Positions 25,477 through 32,601 of a DNA stretch of 55,173 bases are shown here, in pieces (the first letter of the stretch is position 1; each line of letters begins with the position of its first letter). Location of the stretch: positions 1 through 55,173 of the forward strand of contig QCQA01000006.1 in NCBI GenBank assembly GCA_003212335.1, written 5' to 3'. A program made the position numbers and the translations under genes. The DNA comes from SAR86 cluster bacterium AG-447-A08 (GTDB lineage: Bacteria > Pseudomonadota > Gammaproteobacteria > Magnimaribacterales > Magnimaribacteraceae). Under the pieces are notes generated by a model. The model made no database searches. It saw only the letters and a program-made list of their open reading frames with translations, and was not told the DNA's origin.

Positions 25477-25639
25477 AATTCCTCCCCAAAGTTATTTTTA
25501 GTCAAATTCTTTTCTCAATTTATCAGTTCTTTTGATGTTTTGTAAACAAAAATCGTGCACTAAATTGGGGCTTGAGATTGATTAAGTTAATACTTTTACA
25601 ATATGATAATTAATCTGATCATACGTGGGAGATATTTAA
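25477..25639. promoter_or_regulatory. Divergent control region of the catabolic island
   Basis: This 163-base gap must hold both promoters: leftward for the TonB/cupin operon and rightward for gloA-NTF2-Rieske-amidohydrolase. A perfect inverted repeat TTTTGT-AA-ACAAAA (25538-25551) sits near its middle. On the plus strand TTGAGA (25572-25577) and TACAAT (25597-25602) are a possible promoter, though the 19-base spacer is long, and GGGAG (25627-25631) is the gloA ribosome-binding site. On the minus strand GGGGAGGAATT precedes the receptor ATG. The repeat is a candidate operator for shared control. Confidence 0.5.
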
Positions 25640-26152
25640 ATGGATGAACTAACCAAAACTAAGGCCATAGGCACTGAAGAATTTGTATTTAATCAAACTA
25701 TGCTAAGAATCAAAGATCCTGAGGTTTCTCTAGATTTTTATGTAAATCAACTTGGAATGACTCTTGTAAAGCAATTAGATTTTCCTGAAATGTCTTTCAC
25801 TCTTTATTTTTTGGGTTATTTAAGAGATTTTGATGAAGAGGTTCCTGAAGATCCTGTACAAAGGGCTGAATATGCTTTTAGTCAAAAAGCTATGTTGGAA
25901 TTAACACATAATTGGGGCACTGAAAGCGATGCTAATTTTTCCTATCATGATGGTAATTCTGATCCCAGAGGTTTTGGCCATATTGGTATTACAGTTCCAG
26001 ACGTATATGCCGCATGTAAACAATTTGAGGAGTACGGTATAGAATTTGTTAAGAAACCTGATGATGGCAATATGAAAGGCTTGGCTTTTATAAAAGATCC
26101 TGACGGATATTGGATAGAAATATTATCTGCAAAAGCTTCTTCGCAATTTTAA
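25640..26152 (+). CDS. gloA: Glyoxalase I (lactoylglutathione lyase)
   Basis: A 170-residue glyoxalase I of the Zn type. Metal ligands line up with the human-type enzyme: Gln19 (FNQTMLRI), Glu87 (LELTHNWG), His114 (FGHIGITV) and Glu160 (YWIEIL). The fold has two beta-alpha-beta-beta-beta repeats, and the length is normal for the 170-180-residue class. The reaction turns the hemithioacetal of a 2-oxoaldehyde and glutathione into S-2-hydroxyacylglutathione. It heads a rightward operon with an NTF2-like protein and a Rieske oxygenase, so it may act on an oxoaldehyde formed in that pathway rather than only on methylglyoxal. That is inference. Confidence 0.92.
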   Translation: MDELTKTKAIGTEEFVFNQTMLRIKDPEVSLDFYVNQLGMTLVKQLDFPEMSFTLYFLGYLRDFDEEVPEDPVQRAEYAFSQKAMLELTHNWGTESDANFSYHDGNSDPRGFGHIGITVPDVYAACKQFEEYGIEFVKKPDDGNMKGLAFIKDPDGYWIEILSAKASSQF

Positions 26153-26161
26153 ATTAGAAAA

Positions 26162-26716
26162 ATGGATAACGATATTTTAAAGCGTCTAGAGGTTCTTGAA
26201 TCTAAAGATGCGATTAGGGAACTAGTCTCAAACTATGCTGAATCATGCGATAGACAAGATTTAAAAGCACTTGAAAAGATATTTACTGAAGATGCTGAAT
26301 TTGATTCACCCAATGGCTCTTTAAAAAGCAAAGGCAGACAATCTATTCTAGATATGTATCACGAGGTTTTTCTTTCAAGAGGACCATCTTTTCATTGGAC
26401 TCATGATGTAAGCGTAACTATAAATTCTGATGATGCAGATTTGGCAGAAGGTACAGTCTATAGCCATGCTGAAACAACTAGAGATGGTGTTGCAAGTTTA
26501 GCTGCAATGCGCTACGACGATATTTATTCAAAAAGAGAAGGGAGTTGGAAGTTTTTAAAACGAACAATCAATTTCTTTTATTATGTAAAAACAGAAGATT
26601 ATTTAGATAGTTTAAATGACCCCATGAGGGTTAACATGGGGGAGGGCAAGATTGAGGCAGACATACCAGAATCGATACCTTCTTGGGTAGAATTTCAAAG
26701 AAAAAATAAAAGTTGA
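26162..26716 (+). CDS. SnoaL/NTF2-like protein
   Basis: A 184-residue cone-shaped NTF2/SnoaL-like domain. It begins with a helix and the family pattern IRELVSNYAESCDRQDLKALEKIFTEDAEF (residues about 19-48, abbreviated), then SKGRQSILDMYHEVF, FHWTHDVSVTINSDDADLAEGTV and AAMRYDDIYSKREGSWKFLKR. Relatives include dehydratases, isomerases and small ring-hydroxylating beta subunits of the same fold. A His-Asp pair in WTHDV is present, as in scytalone dehydratase-like enzymes, but catalysis is not assured. It lies between gloA (9-base gap) and the Rieske oxygenase, whose beta subunit it could replace; real beta subunits are similar in size. Confidence 0.75.
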   Translation: MDNDILKRLEVLESKDAIRELVSNYAESCDRQDLKALEKIFTEDAEFDSPNGSLKSKGRQSILDMYHEVFLSRGPSFHWTHDVSVTINSDDADLAEGTVYSHAETTRDGVASLAAMRYDDIYSKREGSWKFLKRTINFFYYVKTEDYLDSLNDPMRVNMGEGKIEADIPESIPSWVEFQRKNKS

Positions 26717-26742
26717 TAAAAAATAGTACCCATTCCCATGAG

Positions 26743-27888
26743 ATGATTTCTCTTGTTAAAAGAGCTCTTGATCATTACCAAAACAAGACAACTGATCAGG
26801 CCTCAGATGTTATGTCTAATTCAATAGATGCGTATGTTGATGAAGATAGATATCAAAAAGAAGTAGATAGAATTTTTAAAAGACTTCCCCTTGCTTTGTG
26901 TCTAAGTAGCGAGCTTCCTAAAGACAATACTCATAGAGCGATGAATGTTATTGATACTCCTGTCCTCATAACTAGAGGTAAAGATAGTAAGGTAAGGGCA
27001 TTTCTAAATATATGTAGACATAGAGGTTCCAAGATCTGTGAAGAAGGAACTGGTAAAAAAAGAAACTTTGTATGCCCATATCATGCTTGGACTTATGACC
27101 ATGAAGGTAAGCTAATTGGAATGTATGGAGAAAAAACTTTCGGTGATATTAAAAAAGAGGACTTTGGCTTAATTGAATTAATGTGTTCTGAGCGTTCTGG
27201 ATTAGTATGGGTTATGTTGAATCCTGAAGAAAATTTTAATATCGATAAATGGCTTGGAGATTTTGCCCCTGAATTGGATACCTTAAATTTAGAAAATTGG
27301 CATATCCATGAGCAAAGGGAAATTGATGGACCGGGTTGGAAAGTTGCTTTAGATGGTTATCTTGAGGCCTATCATCATAATCAACTACACGGAGATACTG
27401 TCGGCAAACATACAGTTGGTAATTTACTTGTACTAGATACTTATGGACCTCATCAAAGACTAACCTTTGGCAGAAAAACTTTAAAAGACCTCATTGATAA
27501 GCCTGAAACAGAATGGAAATCACCTCAAGAAAATATAAGATTAATCCATTCAGGTTTTCCAAACCTCTCAATTTCAGGTGTTTTAGGTGATCATTGTTTG
27601 GTAAGCCAAATATTTCCCACATCATCCCCTAACAGGACGATAACAAGACAAACGATCTTATCTGCAAAAAAACCTGAAACAGATAAACAATTACAGAATA
27701 CTAACGAGTTCAGCGAAATGGTTAGACAGGCCGTAGTAGACGAAGATTACAAAATAGGTTTGGAAATTCAATCTAATATATCTCATATGGGCTCGAACGA
27801 TTTTATTTATGGAAAGAATGAACCAGCTGTTCAGAATTACCACTCGTGGATAAAAAGTTTTATGTCAAAAGACGGAACTGAATGGTAA
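26743..27888 (+). CDS. Rieske non-heme iron oxygenase, alpha subunit (second copy)
   Basis: A ring-hydroxylating-type oxygenase of 381 residues from the ATG at 26743. A longer frame from TTG at 26713 would overlap the preceding stop (TTGA) and add 10 residues; the paralogue at 15928 supports a start near the ATG. Rieske ligands are Cys91 and His93 (CRHRG) and Cys111 and His114 (CPYHAW). The mononuclear iron motif is EAYHHNQLH. Its N-terminal region (ISLVKRALDHY) lines up with the first Rieske protein, so the two are distant paralogues. No ferredoxin or reductase is nearby. Context (TonB receptor, cupins, glyoxalase, amidohydrolases) suggests attack on a ring or demethylation. Confidence 0.88.
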   Translation: MISLVKRALDHYQNKTTDQASDVMSNSIDAYVDEDRYQKEVDRIFKRLPLALCLSSELPKDNTHRAMNVIDTPVLITRGKDSKVRAFLNICRHRGSKICEEGTGKKRNFVCPYHAWTYDHEGKLIGMYGEKTFGDIKKEDFGLIELMCSERSGLVWVMLNPEENFNIDKWLGDFAPELDTLNLENWHIHEQREIDGPGWKVALDGYLEAYHHNQLHGDTVGKHTVGNLLVLDTYGPHQRLTFGRKTLKDLIDKPETEWKSPQENIRLIHSGFPNLSISGVLGDHCLVSQIFPTSSPNRTITRQTILSAKKPETDKQLQNTNEFSEMVRQAVVDEDYKIGLEIQSNISHMGSNDFIYGKNEPAVQNYHSWIKSFMSKDGTEW

Positions 27889-27897
27889 ATAAACATT

Positions 27898-28869
27898 ATG
27901 GACGTAATTGATATCCACGCTCATATAGTTTTTGAAGAAACTCTGAATTTCCTTAAAAAAGAAGGCCCTGAAATTGGTGGAGATGAAAAAAATCCTTGGT
28001 TTAGAGTTGGAGAATATAAATTAGAGGGCGTCAGGTACCGCAATACGCCCTTCATGGACATAAATCTAAGACTCGATGCAATGGAATCTCTTGGAATTGA
28101 TTTTCAGGTCTTATCTCCAAATCCTATTACTTATTTCCATTTCATAGAAAAGCAATCGGCTGTTGATTATTGTCAACTCCACAACGACACAATGGCAGAG
28201 ATTGTTCATAAACATCCTTCCCTAGGAGGGTTTGCTTCCTTGCCAATGCAAGATCCTCATGAAGCATCTAAGGAGTTACAAAGATGTGTGAATGACCTTG
28301 GCTTATTAGGAGCTTATATAGGCACTGATTTTCCATTGGGTTTCGCAGATGAAGCACTCGATATGCTTTATAAGACCTTTGTTGAATTGGATGTTCCTCT
28401 GTTTATTCATCCAGCTCCTCAAGGCATAAATGGTCCTTACTCAGATAAGAGATTAGACGATTATAGTTTGGATTTAACTGTGGGTTTTGCTAATGACGAG
28501 ACAGTTGCTCTAGGGAATATAATTTTTGGAGGGGTGCTGCATAAAAATCCTGATTTAGATATATGTATTAGTCATGGTGGAGGAAATATCGCCTTTCTTG
28601 CCGGGAGAATGGCATTAGCTGCTGAGAACAGACATACCTCTCCAGAATGGATAAGAGAGAAGGGAGAATTTCTTAAACAATTAAAGTTAGTATGGTTTGA
28701 TAACCATGTTCATCAAGACAAATCGTTAGATTTACTAGATAGCTTGGTTGGACCAGGCAGGATGGTTTTAGGTACAAATTTTTTGGGGTGGGATCAGCCT
28801 GATAGAAACTCCCTAAAAGAATGTCCTCATTATTTAGCAGATAACGCTAGGCAATTGCTTAGGCTCTAA
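27898..28869 (+). CDS. ACMSD-type amidohydrolase with Asn in place of the metal-site Asp
   Basis: A 323-residue amidohydrolase-2 family protein related to 2-amino-3-carboxymuconate semialdehyde decarboxylase and 5-carboxyvanillate or gamma-resorcylate decarboxylases. Metal-site residues are His7 and His9 (DIHAH), His171 (LFIHPAP) and His226 (ISHGGG). The expected Asp of the LGTDYP-type motif is Asn294 (LGTNFLGWD). It would act as a C-C bond lyase (decarboxylase or diketone hydrolase) on a ring-cleavage product, though the Asn could weaken or change catalysis. It is last in the gloA operon, 9 bases after the Rieske gene, and ends 1 base before the converging SDR. Confidence 0.85.
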   Translation: MDVIDIHAHIVFEETLNFLKKEGPEIGGDEKNPWFRVGEYKLEGVRYRNTPFMDINLRLDAMESLGIDFQVLSPNPITYFHFIEKQSAVDYCQLHNDTMAEIVHKHPSLGGFASLPMQDPHEASKELQRCVNDLGLLGAYIGTDFPLGFADEALDMLYKTFVELDVPLFIHPAPQGINGPYSDKRLDDYSLDLTVGFANDETVALGNIIFGGVLHKNPDLDICISHGGGNIAFLAGRMALAAENRHTSPEWIREKGEFLKQLKLVWFDNHVHQDKSLDLLDSLVGPGRMVLGTNFLGWDQPDRNSLKECPHYLADNARQLLRL

Positions 28870-28870
28870 A

Positions 28871-29620
28871 TTAGCTCCTTCCTATATTTGCAAGAACGCT
28901 GTTCATAACGCCACCGTCAACTAGAATATTTTCACCGTGCACGTAGGAAGAGTCATCAGATAATAAAAACATCACCACCTTAGCAATATCATTTGCAGTA
29001 CCAATTCTTTGCATCGGAACCATCGCTTCTCTTTTCTTTCTCTCAGAATCATCACGATAATGTGGTGCAGACATACCAGCATCAATAAAACCAGGAGAAA
29101 CTGCATTTACTCGAATACCTAGCTTTCCCCATTCAAGAGACATCTGTTCACTTAACATCACTAACCCTGCCTTTGCTGCTGCATACGCGCCTGAATGAAT
29201 AGCGGGATGTTTGCCCCCGCTAATTGAACTGATGTTGACGATATTTCCTTCTCCTTTTTCTTTCATCAATTTGGCTACGGCACAACCAACAATAAAACTG
29301 CCTAAGAGGTTGACCTCAATGACATCTTTGAAATCCTTGATTTCTTGCTCTAAAAGGCTACCAAATCTGACAATTCCTGCACAATTAACTAGTGCTGAAG
29401 GTGTTTCTCCAAATTTTTTAAGAGTTTCGGCTACAGATTTTTCATCAGTAACGTCTGTCGGCAATGCTACTGAATTAGGAATCTTGGATTCAAATTCTTC
29501 AAGCACTTCTTTATTGAGGTCTAATAATCCAACTTTATATCCTTTTTGACTTGCTTGAATCGCAATTTCAGATCCGATTCCTCCACTAGCCCCTGTTATC
29601 AAAATACTTTTTGCCATCAT
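28871..29620 (-). CDS. Short-chain dehydrogenase/reductase, FabG-like
   Basis: A 249-residue classical SDR. The cofactor-binding glycine motif is TGASGGIG (9-16), followed by NCAG (79-82). The active-site residues are Ser132-133, Tyr146 and Lys150 (YAAAK). The C-terminal HGENILVDGGVMNS is typical. It uses NAD(P)H to oxidise or reduce a hydroxyl or keto group. Two ATG codons are adjacent; the second (29617) is better spaced from the AAGGTG ribosome-binding site. It faces the catabolic gene set and may belong to it functionally. An inverted repeat (29630-29652) lies just upstream. Confidence 0.9.
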   Translation of the reverse strand: MMAKSILITGASGGIGSEIAIQASQKGYKVGLLDLNKEVLEEFESKIPNSVALPTDVTDEKSVAETLKKFGETPSALVNCAGIVRFGSLLEQEIKDFKDVIEVNLLGSFIVGCAVAKLMKEKGEGNIVNISSISGGKHPAIHSGAYAAAKAGLVMLSEQMSLEWGKLGIRVNAVSPGFIDAGMSAPHYRDDSERKKREAMVPMQRIGTANDIAKVVMFLLSDDSSYVHGENILVDGGVMNSVLANIGRS

Positions 29621-29629
29621 TCACCTTAA

Positions 29630-29652
29630 TTTTAAGTAAATATAACTTAAAA
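29630..29652. repeat. Inverted repeat upstream of the 29620 SDR
   Basis: Perfect 8-base arms TTTTAAGT (29630-29637) and ACTTAAAA (29645-29652) flank a 7-base AT spacer, 9 bases upstream of the SDR start and inside the divergent gap with the 29721 gene. It may be an operator. The AT-only composition apart from one GC pair makes a chance origin quite possible. Confidence 0.35.
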
Positions 29653-29720
29653 CCTTTACCTTTAGAGTTAAAATTAGTATTTCTAATTCTATATCACTAA
29701 TATTTAAGCTAAAAATAGTC

Positions 29721-30158
29721 GTGGAAAAAAATCATAAGAACCCTAGGAAGCTTTTAAACTCATGGGAAGCGCAGGCATTGGCCACCCTAACTACCAAAGG
29801 TTTGCCAAATTCTTTTAAGGCTGTATCTGAAATAATCCAAGACGAAACCAAAGATGAAGATGCAAGAAGAGCATCAGAGATTTTGTTTTGGGGACGAGTC
29901 TGGAGACAATCCAAAACGAAGGAGGAGGTAACAACCTCATGGGATCATATATTAAGGCTAATAAAGCATTCTAATTATCAAGGTATTGCAACTTTTGATG
30001 AAGGAAAGGCATCAATGGAGGGATTTGATGAAAGGGTTGATTTACCAGCAACTGCAAGGATTAAAGAATTGATCGAAGAAGGACTATCCCCTGAAGAAAT
30101 CATCATGCGAGGATTCAGTTTTGAAAAAGTTACTGAGGCTATAAAAAATGGCGCATAA
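29721..30158 (+). CDS. Helical protein of unknown function, operon head
   Basis: A 145-residue soluble protein, mostly predicted helix, starting at GTG. It contains WEAQALATLTTKG, a run rich in charged residues, FWGRVWRQSKTKEEV, and a C-terminal ELIEEGLSPEEIIMRGFSFEKVTEAI that looks like a small helix-turn-helix or recognition-helix segment. I do not recognise the family. It overlaps the DUF2256 gene by 11 bases and heads a tight rightward operon. The C-terminal helices could bind nucleic acid; this is inference from pattern only. Confidence 0.55.
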   Translation: MEKNHKNPRKLLNSWEAQALATLTTKGLPNSFKAVSEIIQDETKDEDARRASEILFWGRVWRQSKTKEEVTTSWDHILRLIKHSNYQGIATFDEGKASMEGFDERVDLPATARIKELIEEGLSPEEIIMRGFSFEKVTEAIKNGA

Positions 30159-30285
30159 TAAAATTAACCTTCCCGAAAAGATATGTGTAAAGTGCAATAG
30201 ATCTTTTACCTGGAGGAAGAAATGGGAAAGAGATTGGGACAATGTGAAGTTTTGCAGCTTAAAATGTAAAAAGGAAAGTAAATGA
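30148..30285 (+). CDS. DUF2256 zinc-ribbon mini-protein
   Basis: A 45-residue protein missed by length cut-offs. The sequence pattern NLPEKICVKCNRSFTWRKKW, then WDNVKFCSLKCKKES, is a close match to DUF2256: CxxC (Cys13, Cys16) and CxxxC (Cys36, Cys40) form a probable zinc site around the conserved FTWRKKWER core. The function of DUF2256 is unknown. In many bacteria, from memory, it sits beside photolyase-related genes; here that gene is about 15 kb away. It starts within the end of the 29721 gene (11-base overlap), and its stop overlaps the next start (ATGA), so co-translation is likely. Confidence 0.88.
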   Translation: MAHNKINLPEKICVKCNRSFTWRKKWERDWDNVKFCSLKCKKESK

Positions 30286-30680
30286 ATAAATTAGATAAAA
30301 TTATCCTCAGTCTTCTGGCTATTGAACATCTAGGATTTGGAATTTATGGGCTGTATGCCCCTAATTCAATAGCAGGATTAATCGGCTATGAGCTAGGTAG
30401 CGAGTTTGCTTATTCTGAAATTAGAGCAAACTACGGCATGTTTACTATTTTAGGATGTATGGCTTTGCTTTCTATTTTTATTCACTCCATGGCTAGGCAG
30501 ACTTATATCATTTATAGCATCATATTCAGTAGTCTTATTTTAGGAAGAATTCTGAATTATTTCATTACCGGTGATCTAGTAACATCTATTATTGTGGCCG
30601 TAGTTGCTGAAGCGATAGTTGTAGGACTCTGCATTTGGAGGCTTGCCGCAAATAGACAGACCGCAGAAAGTATTGATTAA
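30282..30680 (+). CDS. Four-helix membrane protein, DUF4345-like
   Basis: A 132-residue inner-membrane protein with four hydrophobic helices (about 5-30, 45-65, 72-92 and 97-120). The pattern IAGLIGYELGSEFAYSEIRANYGMF (abbreviated) resembles the DUF4345 family, where an ER-x-xYGG-like motif follows the first helix. Function unknown. A usable ribosome-binding site (AAGGAAAG) lies within the end of the DUF2256 gene. The start overlaps that gene's stop by 4 bases, and the next gene starts at the base after this stop. Confidence 0.6.
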   Translation: MNKLDKIILSLLAIEHLGFGIYGLYAPNSIAGLIGYELGSEFAYSEIRANYGMFTILGCMALLSIFIHSMARQTYIIYSIIFSSLILGRILNYFITGDLVTSIIVAVVAEAIVVGLCIWRLAANRQTAESID

Positions 30681-30902
30681 ATGAGCTCTAATACCATCAC
30701 GTTAATATTTTGCCTCGGCGGCTTAACATTTTTAGCTAATTGGATATGCCTAAGTTACTTTTACTTCAAAAATAATTCGGTAACGCTCAATAGTAAAATT
30801 CAATTATTAAAAAAACTTTTTTATATGATAATTTTTTCAACAATTGGCGTTTTGGCAACGGGCGTATTATTTGTTTCAGCTTTAATGTTCTCTCATGGAT
30901 AG
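30681..30902 (+). CDS. Small two-helix membrane protein
   Basis: A 73-residue protein with two predicted membrane helices (about 5-28 and 47-70) joined by a short basic loop (NSKIQLLKKL). There is no recognisable family. It starts immediately after the DUF4345-like gene (TAA-ATG) and overlaps the following peptidase gene by 8 bases. Its place in a fully overlapping operon is the main support that it is real. Confidence 0.5.
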   Translation: MSSNTITLIFCLGGLTFLANWICLSYFYFKNNSVTLNSKIQLLKKLFYMIIFSTIGVLATGVLFVSALMFSHG

Positions 30903-31593
30903 ACATATCATAGCTATTGGAGGAGGTGGTTTTGGAAGAAATCCAGGAGAGGGGTTTATTGAACAATATATCCTAGATCAAACGAATAAAGAGATCCCTA
31001 ATATTTGTTTCATTCCAACAGCTACAGGAGATAATGAGGCTTACAAAGTTAATTATTACTCAACGTTTTCAAAACTGAATTGCAATCCTGTTCATTTAGA
31101 TTTTTTTAAAAGAACTCCTAATCTAGAAAAGCTCATATCTGAGCAAGATGCTATCTTTGTAGGTGGCGGCAACACTAAGAGTATGTTGGCTGTATGGAAG
31201 GATTGGGGTTTAGATGAGTTATTACATAAAGCTTATAAGGTTGGTGTAGTAATGAGCGGTGTTAGCGCCGGTGCTAACTGTTGGTTTGAAAGATCAGTTG
31301 TCGACTCGTGGGAAGAAGATCTTAAAGTGATTGATTGTATGGGATTTGTAAAAGGAAGTTACTGTCCCCATTATGATGAGGAACCATTAAGAAGGCCTGC
31401 AGTGAAAAAGTTTCTGCAAGATAATATTTTTGCAAGTTGTTATGCTTCTGAAGGCAATGCAGCTCTGCATATAAAGAATGAAAGTGATTATTTATCCATC
31501 AATTTTGGCAAGGATAAAAACTCGTATCTTGTATCGTTAGCTGAAGGGAAGGTTAAAGAAGTTCCTTTTGAAGTTCTCTCAATTCGAGCTTAA
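30895..31593 (+). CDS. Peptidase E-like serine hydrolase (S51 family)
   Basis: A 232-residue class I glutamine amidotransferase-like protein of peptidase family S51. The nucleophile elbow GVSAGANCW carries the Ser, and an upstream FVGGGNTKSML forms the second family hallmark. The later CPHYDEEP supplies His/Asp candidates for the triad. Family members are aspartyl dipeptidases (PepE) or cyanophycinases; the length and GGGN/SAGAN signatures fit PepE/YgaJ-type enzymes. It is the last gene of the overlapping five-gene operon, 60 bases before tRNA-Asp. Confidence 0.85.
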   Translation: MDRHIIAIGGGGFGRNPGEGFIEQYILDQTNKEIPNICFIPTATGDNEAYKVNYYSTFSKLNCNPVHLDFFKRTPNLEKLISEQDAIFVGGGNTKSMLAVWKDWGLDELLHKAYKVGVVMSGVSAGANCWFERSVVDSWEEDLKVIDCMGFVKGSYCPHYDEEPLRRPAVKKFLQDNIFASCYASEGNAALHIKNESDYLSINFGKDKNSYLVSLAEGKVKEVPFEVLSIRA

Positions 31594-31630
31594 AAAAATT
31601 AAAACTAATCTCTGCAAATTTCATCAGTCC

Positions 31631-31639
31631 TGTTAAAAT
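31631..31639 (+). promoter_or_regulatory. Promoter of tRNA-Asp
   Basis: TGTTAAAAT (31631-31639) is an extended -10 (TGn plus TAAAAT, 5 of 6), followed by a GC-rich discriminator GCCC as at other tRNA promoters. A weak -35 TCTGCA (31611-31616) is spaced by 17 bases. The transcript would start about 31646, 8 bases before the tRNA. Confidence 0.5.
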
Positions 31640-31653
31640 GCCCATCGTTCTAT

Positions 31654-31731
31654 GGACCGGTAGTTCAGTTTGGTTAGAACGCCGCCCTGTCACGGCGGAG
31701 GTCGCGAGTTCGAGTCTCGTCCGGTCCGCCA
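31654..31731 (+). tRNA. tRNA-Asp (anticodon GUC)
   Basis: The acceptor stem GGACCGG (31654-31660) pairs with CCGGTCC (31721-31727), then discriminator G and encoded CCA. The D stem is GTTC/GAAC. The anticodon stem CCGCC/GGCGG holds loop CTGTCAC with anticodon GTC. The T stem GCGAG/CTCGT (one G-U pair) holds loop TTCGAGT. It reads GAC and GAU aspartate codons. Confidence 0.97.
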
Positions 31732-31740
31732 TTCATGCTC

Positions 31741-31746
31741 TATAAT
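31741..31746 (+). promoter_or_regulatory. -10 box of the nuclease gene (leaderless)
   Basis: A perfect TATAAT lies 7 bases before the ATG at 31754 and 10 bases after the tRNA-Asp end. The predicted transcript start is at or next to the start codon. No good -35 is seen, because that stretch is tRNA sequence; read-through from the tRNA promoter is also possible. Confidence 0.5.
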
Positions 31747-31753
31747 TAGTGGT

Positions 31754-32218
31754 ATGAAAATCTTAAACATACTTTTTCTCCTTTCACTATCTTTACTCTG
31801 TAATGCTGAATATTTTGAGAATCTAAAAATCAAAAGAGTGGTTGATGGAGATACCGTACATACTTTTTATGGCGACGAAATCTTTAAGATAAGATTAACT
31901 GAAATCGATGCTCCTGAGCGTGATCAACCTTTTGGAAAAGCCTCTACTGAACATTTGAAAAGCCTTTTAAAAGAGGGGAGAGTTGATGTTGATATTTCTG
32001 GAACAGATAAATATGGAAGAAAACTAGGTAGGTTGTATTGGCAAGGCAAAGACATTAATAGAGAAATGGTTTCAGCTGGTTACGCTTGGGTATATGATAA
32101 ATACGTAATAGATATTTCTTTCTATGAAGATCAAGACAAAGCTAAGCAATTTAAAAAAGGTTTGTGGAAAGATTCCTCCTCTTTAGCGCCATGGGAATGG
32201 AGAAGCCTAAAAAGGTAA
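31754..32218 (+). CDS. Exported thermonuclease (SNase family)
   Basis: A 154-residue secreted nuclease of the staphylococcal nuclease family. It has a signal peptide (about 1-18, ending CNA) and then RVVDGDTV (calcium-site Asp33), IRLTEIDAPE (Arg47, Glu55) and YGRKLGR (Arg89), equivalent to the catalytic Arg-Glu-Arg set and metal ligands. The frame runs open back into the tRNA, but the ATG at 31754 gives a proper signal peptide. Such enzymes cut DNA and RNA in the periplasm or outside the cell, useful for nucleotide scavenging. It is monocistronic. Confidence 0.9.
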   Translation: MKILNILFLLSLSLLCNAEYFENLKIKRVVDGDTVHTFYGDEIFKIRLTEIDAPERDQPFGKASTEHLKSLLKEGRVDVDISGTDKYGRKLGRLYWQGKDINREMVSAGYAWVYDKYVIDISFYEDQDKAKQFKKGLWKDSSSLAPWEWRSLKR

Positions 32219-32248
32219 GCAACTTTGTTCCCTTTTTCTTATTTACAC

Positions 32249-32254
32249 TATAAT
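32249..32254 (+). promoter_or_regulatory. -10 box of the 32275 gene
   Basis: A perfect TATAAT is followed by AGGGAG (32261-32266), a ribosome-binding site 8 bases before the ATG. The predicted transcript start near 32261 gives a very short leader that begins at the Shine-Dalgarno itself. Confidence 0.5.
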
Positions 32255-32274
32255 GTTACCAGGGAGAATCTTTT

Positions 32275-32601
32275 ATGAAATGGTCTTACACCAATGGAAA
32301 ACTCAATGTTAGTTCTGATGAAACTGACCAACAGTTTTTGCTGAAAGAGCTCATTGAAGAAGCCTCACGACATCAAGCCTATCAAAAGAAAATAATTTCA
32401 TTATTTGTCATATTATCTTTACTTCTATTCTTTATGCAGAGCTACGGGGGAGATTTACCTACTAACGCTTCAACTTACTTTTACATCGGTTACTTTGCTA
32501 CACCTTTAATCATCTCAGGACTAATCTCCGCAGTGACTTATGTCCTAATGCGAAAACCTCCTAAGCAAGTTAGAAAGTTAAATAGATATTTTCGAGATTA
32601 A
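32275..32601 (+). CDS. Small two-helix membrane protein, unknown
   Basis: A 108-residue protein with an N-terminal soluble part (about 1-38), two membrane helices (about 40-60 and 70-92) and a basic C-terminal tail (RKPPKQVRKLNRYFRD). The positive tail suggests both ends are cytoplasmic. I do not recognise a family. It has its own TATAAT and Shine-Dalgarno. Its stop codon overlaps the stop of the converging SDR gene by 4 bases. Confidence 0.6.
   Translation: MKWSYTNGKLNVSSDETDQQFLLKELIEEASRHQAYQKKIISLFVILSLLLFFMQSYGGDLPTNASTYFYIGYFATPLIISGLISAVTYVLMRKPPKQVRKLNRYFRD

Noticed and set aside
31670-31753. Longer N-terminus for the nuclease, starting inside tRNA-Asp
   Set aside because: The added residues are a translation of the tRNA; the ATG at 31754 gives a normal signal peptide and follows a TATAAT.
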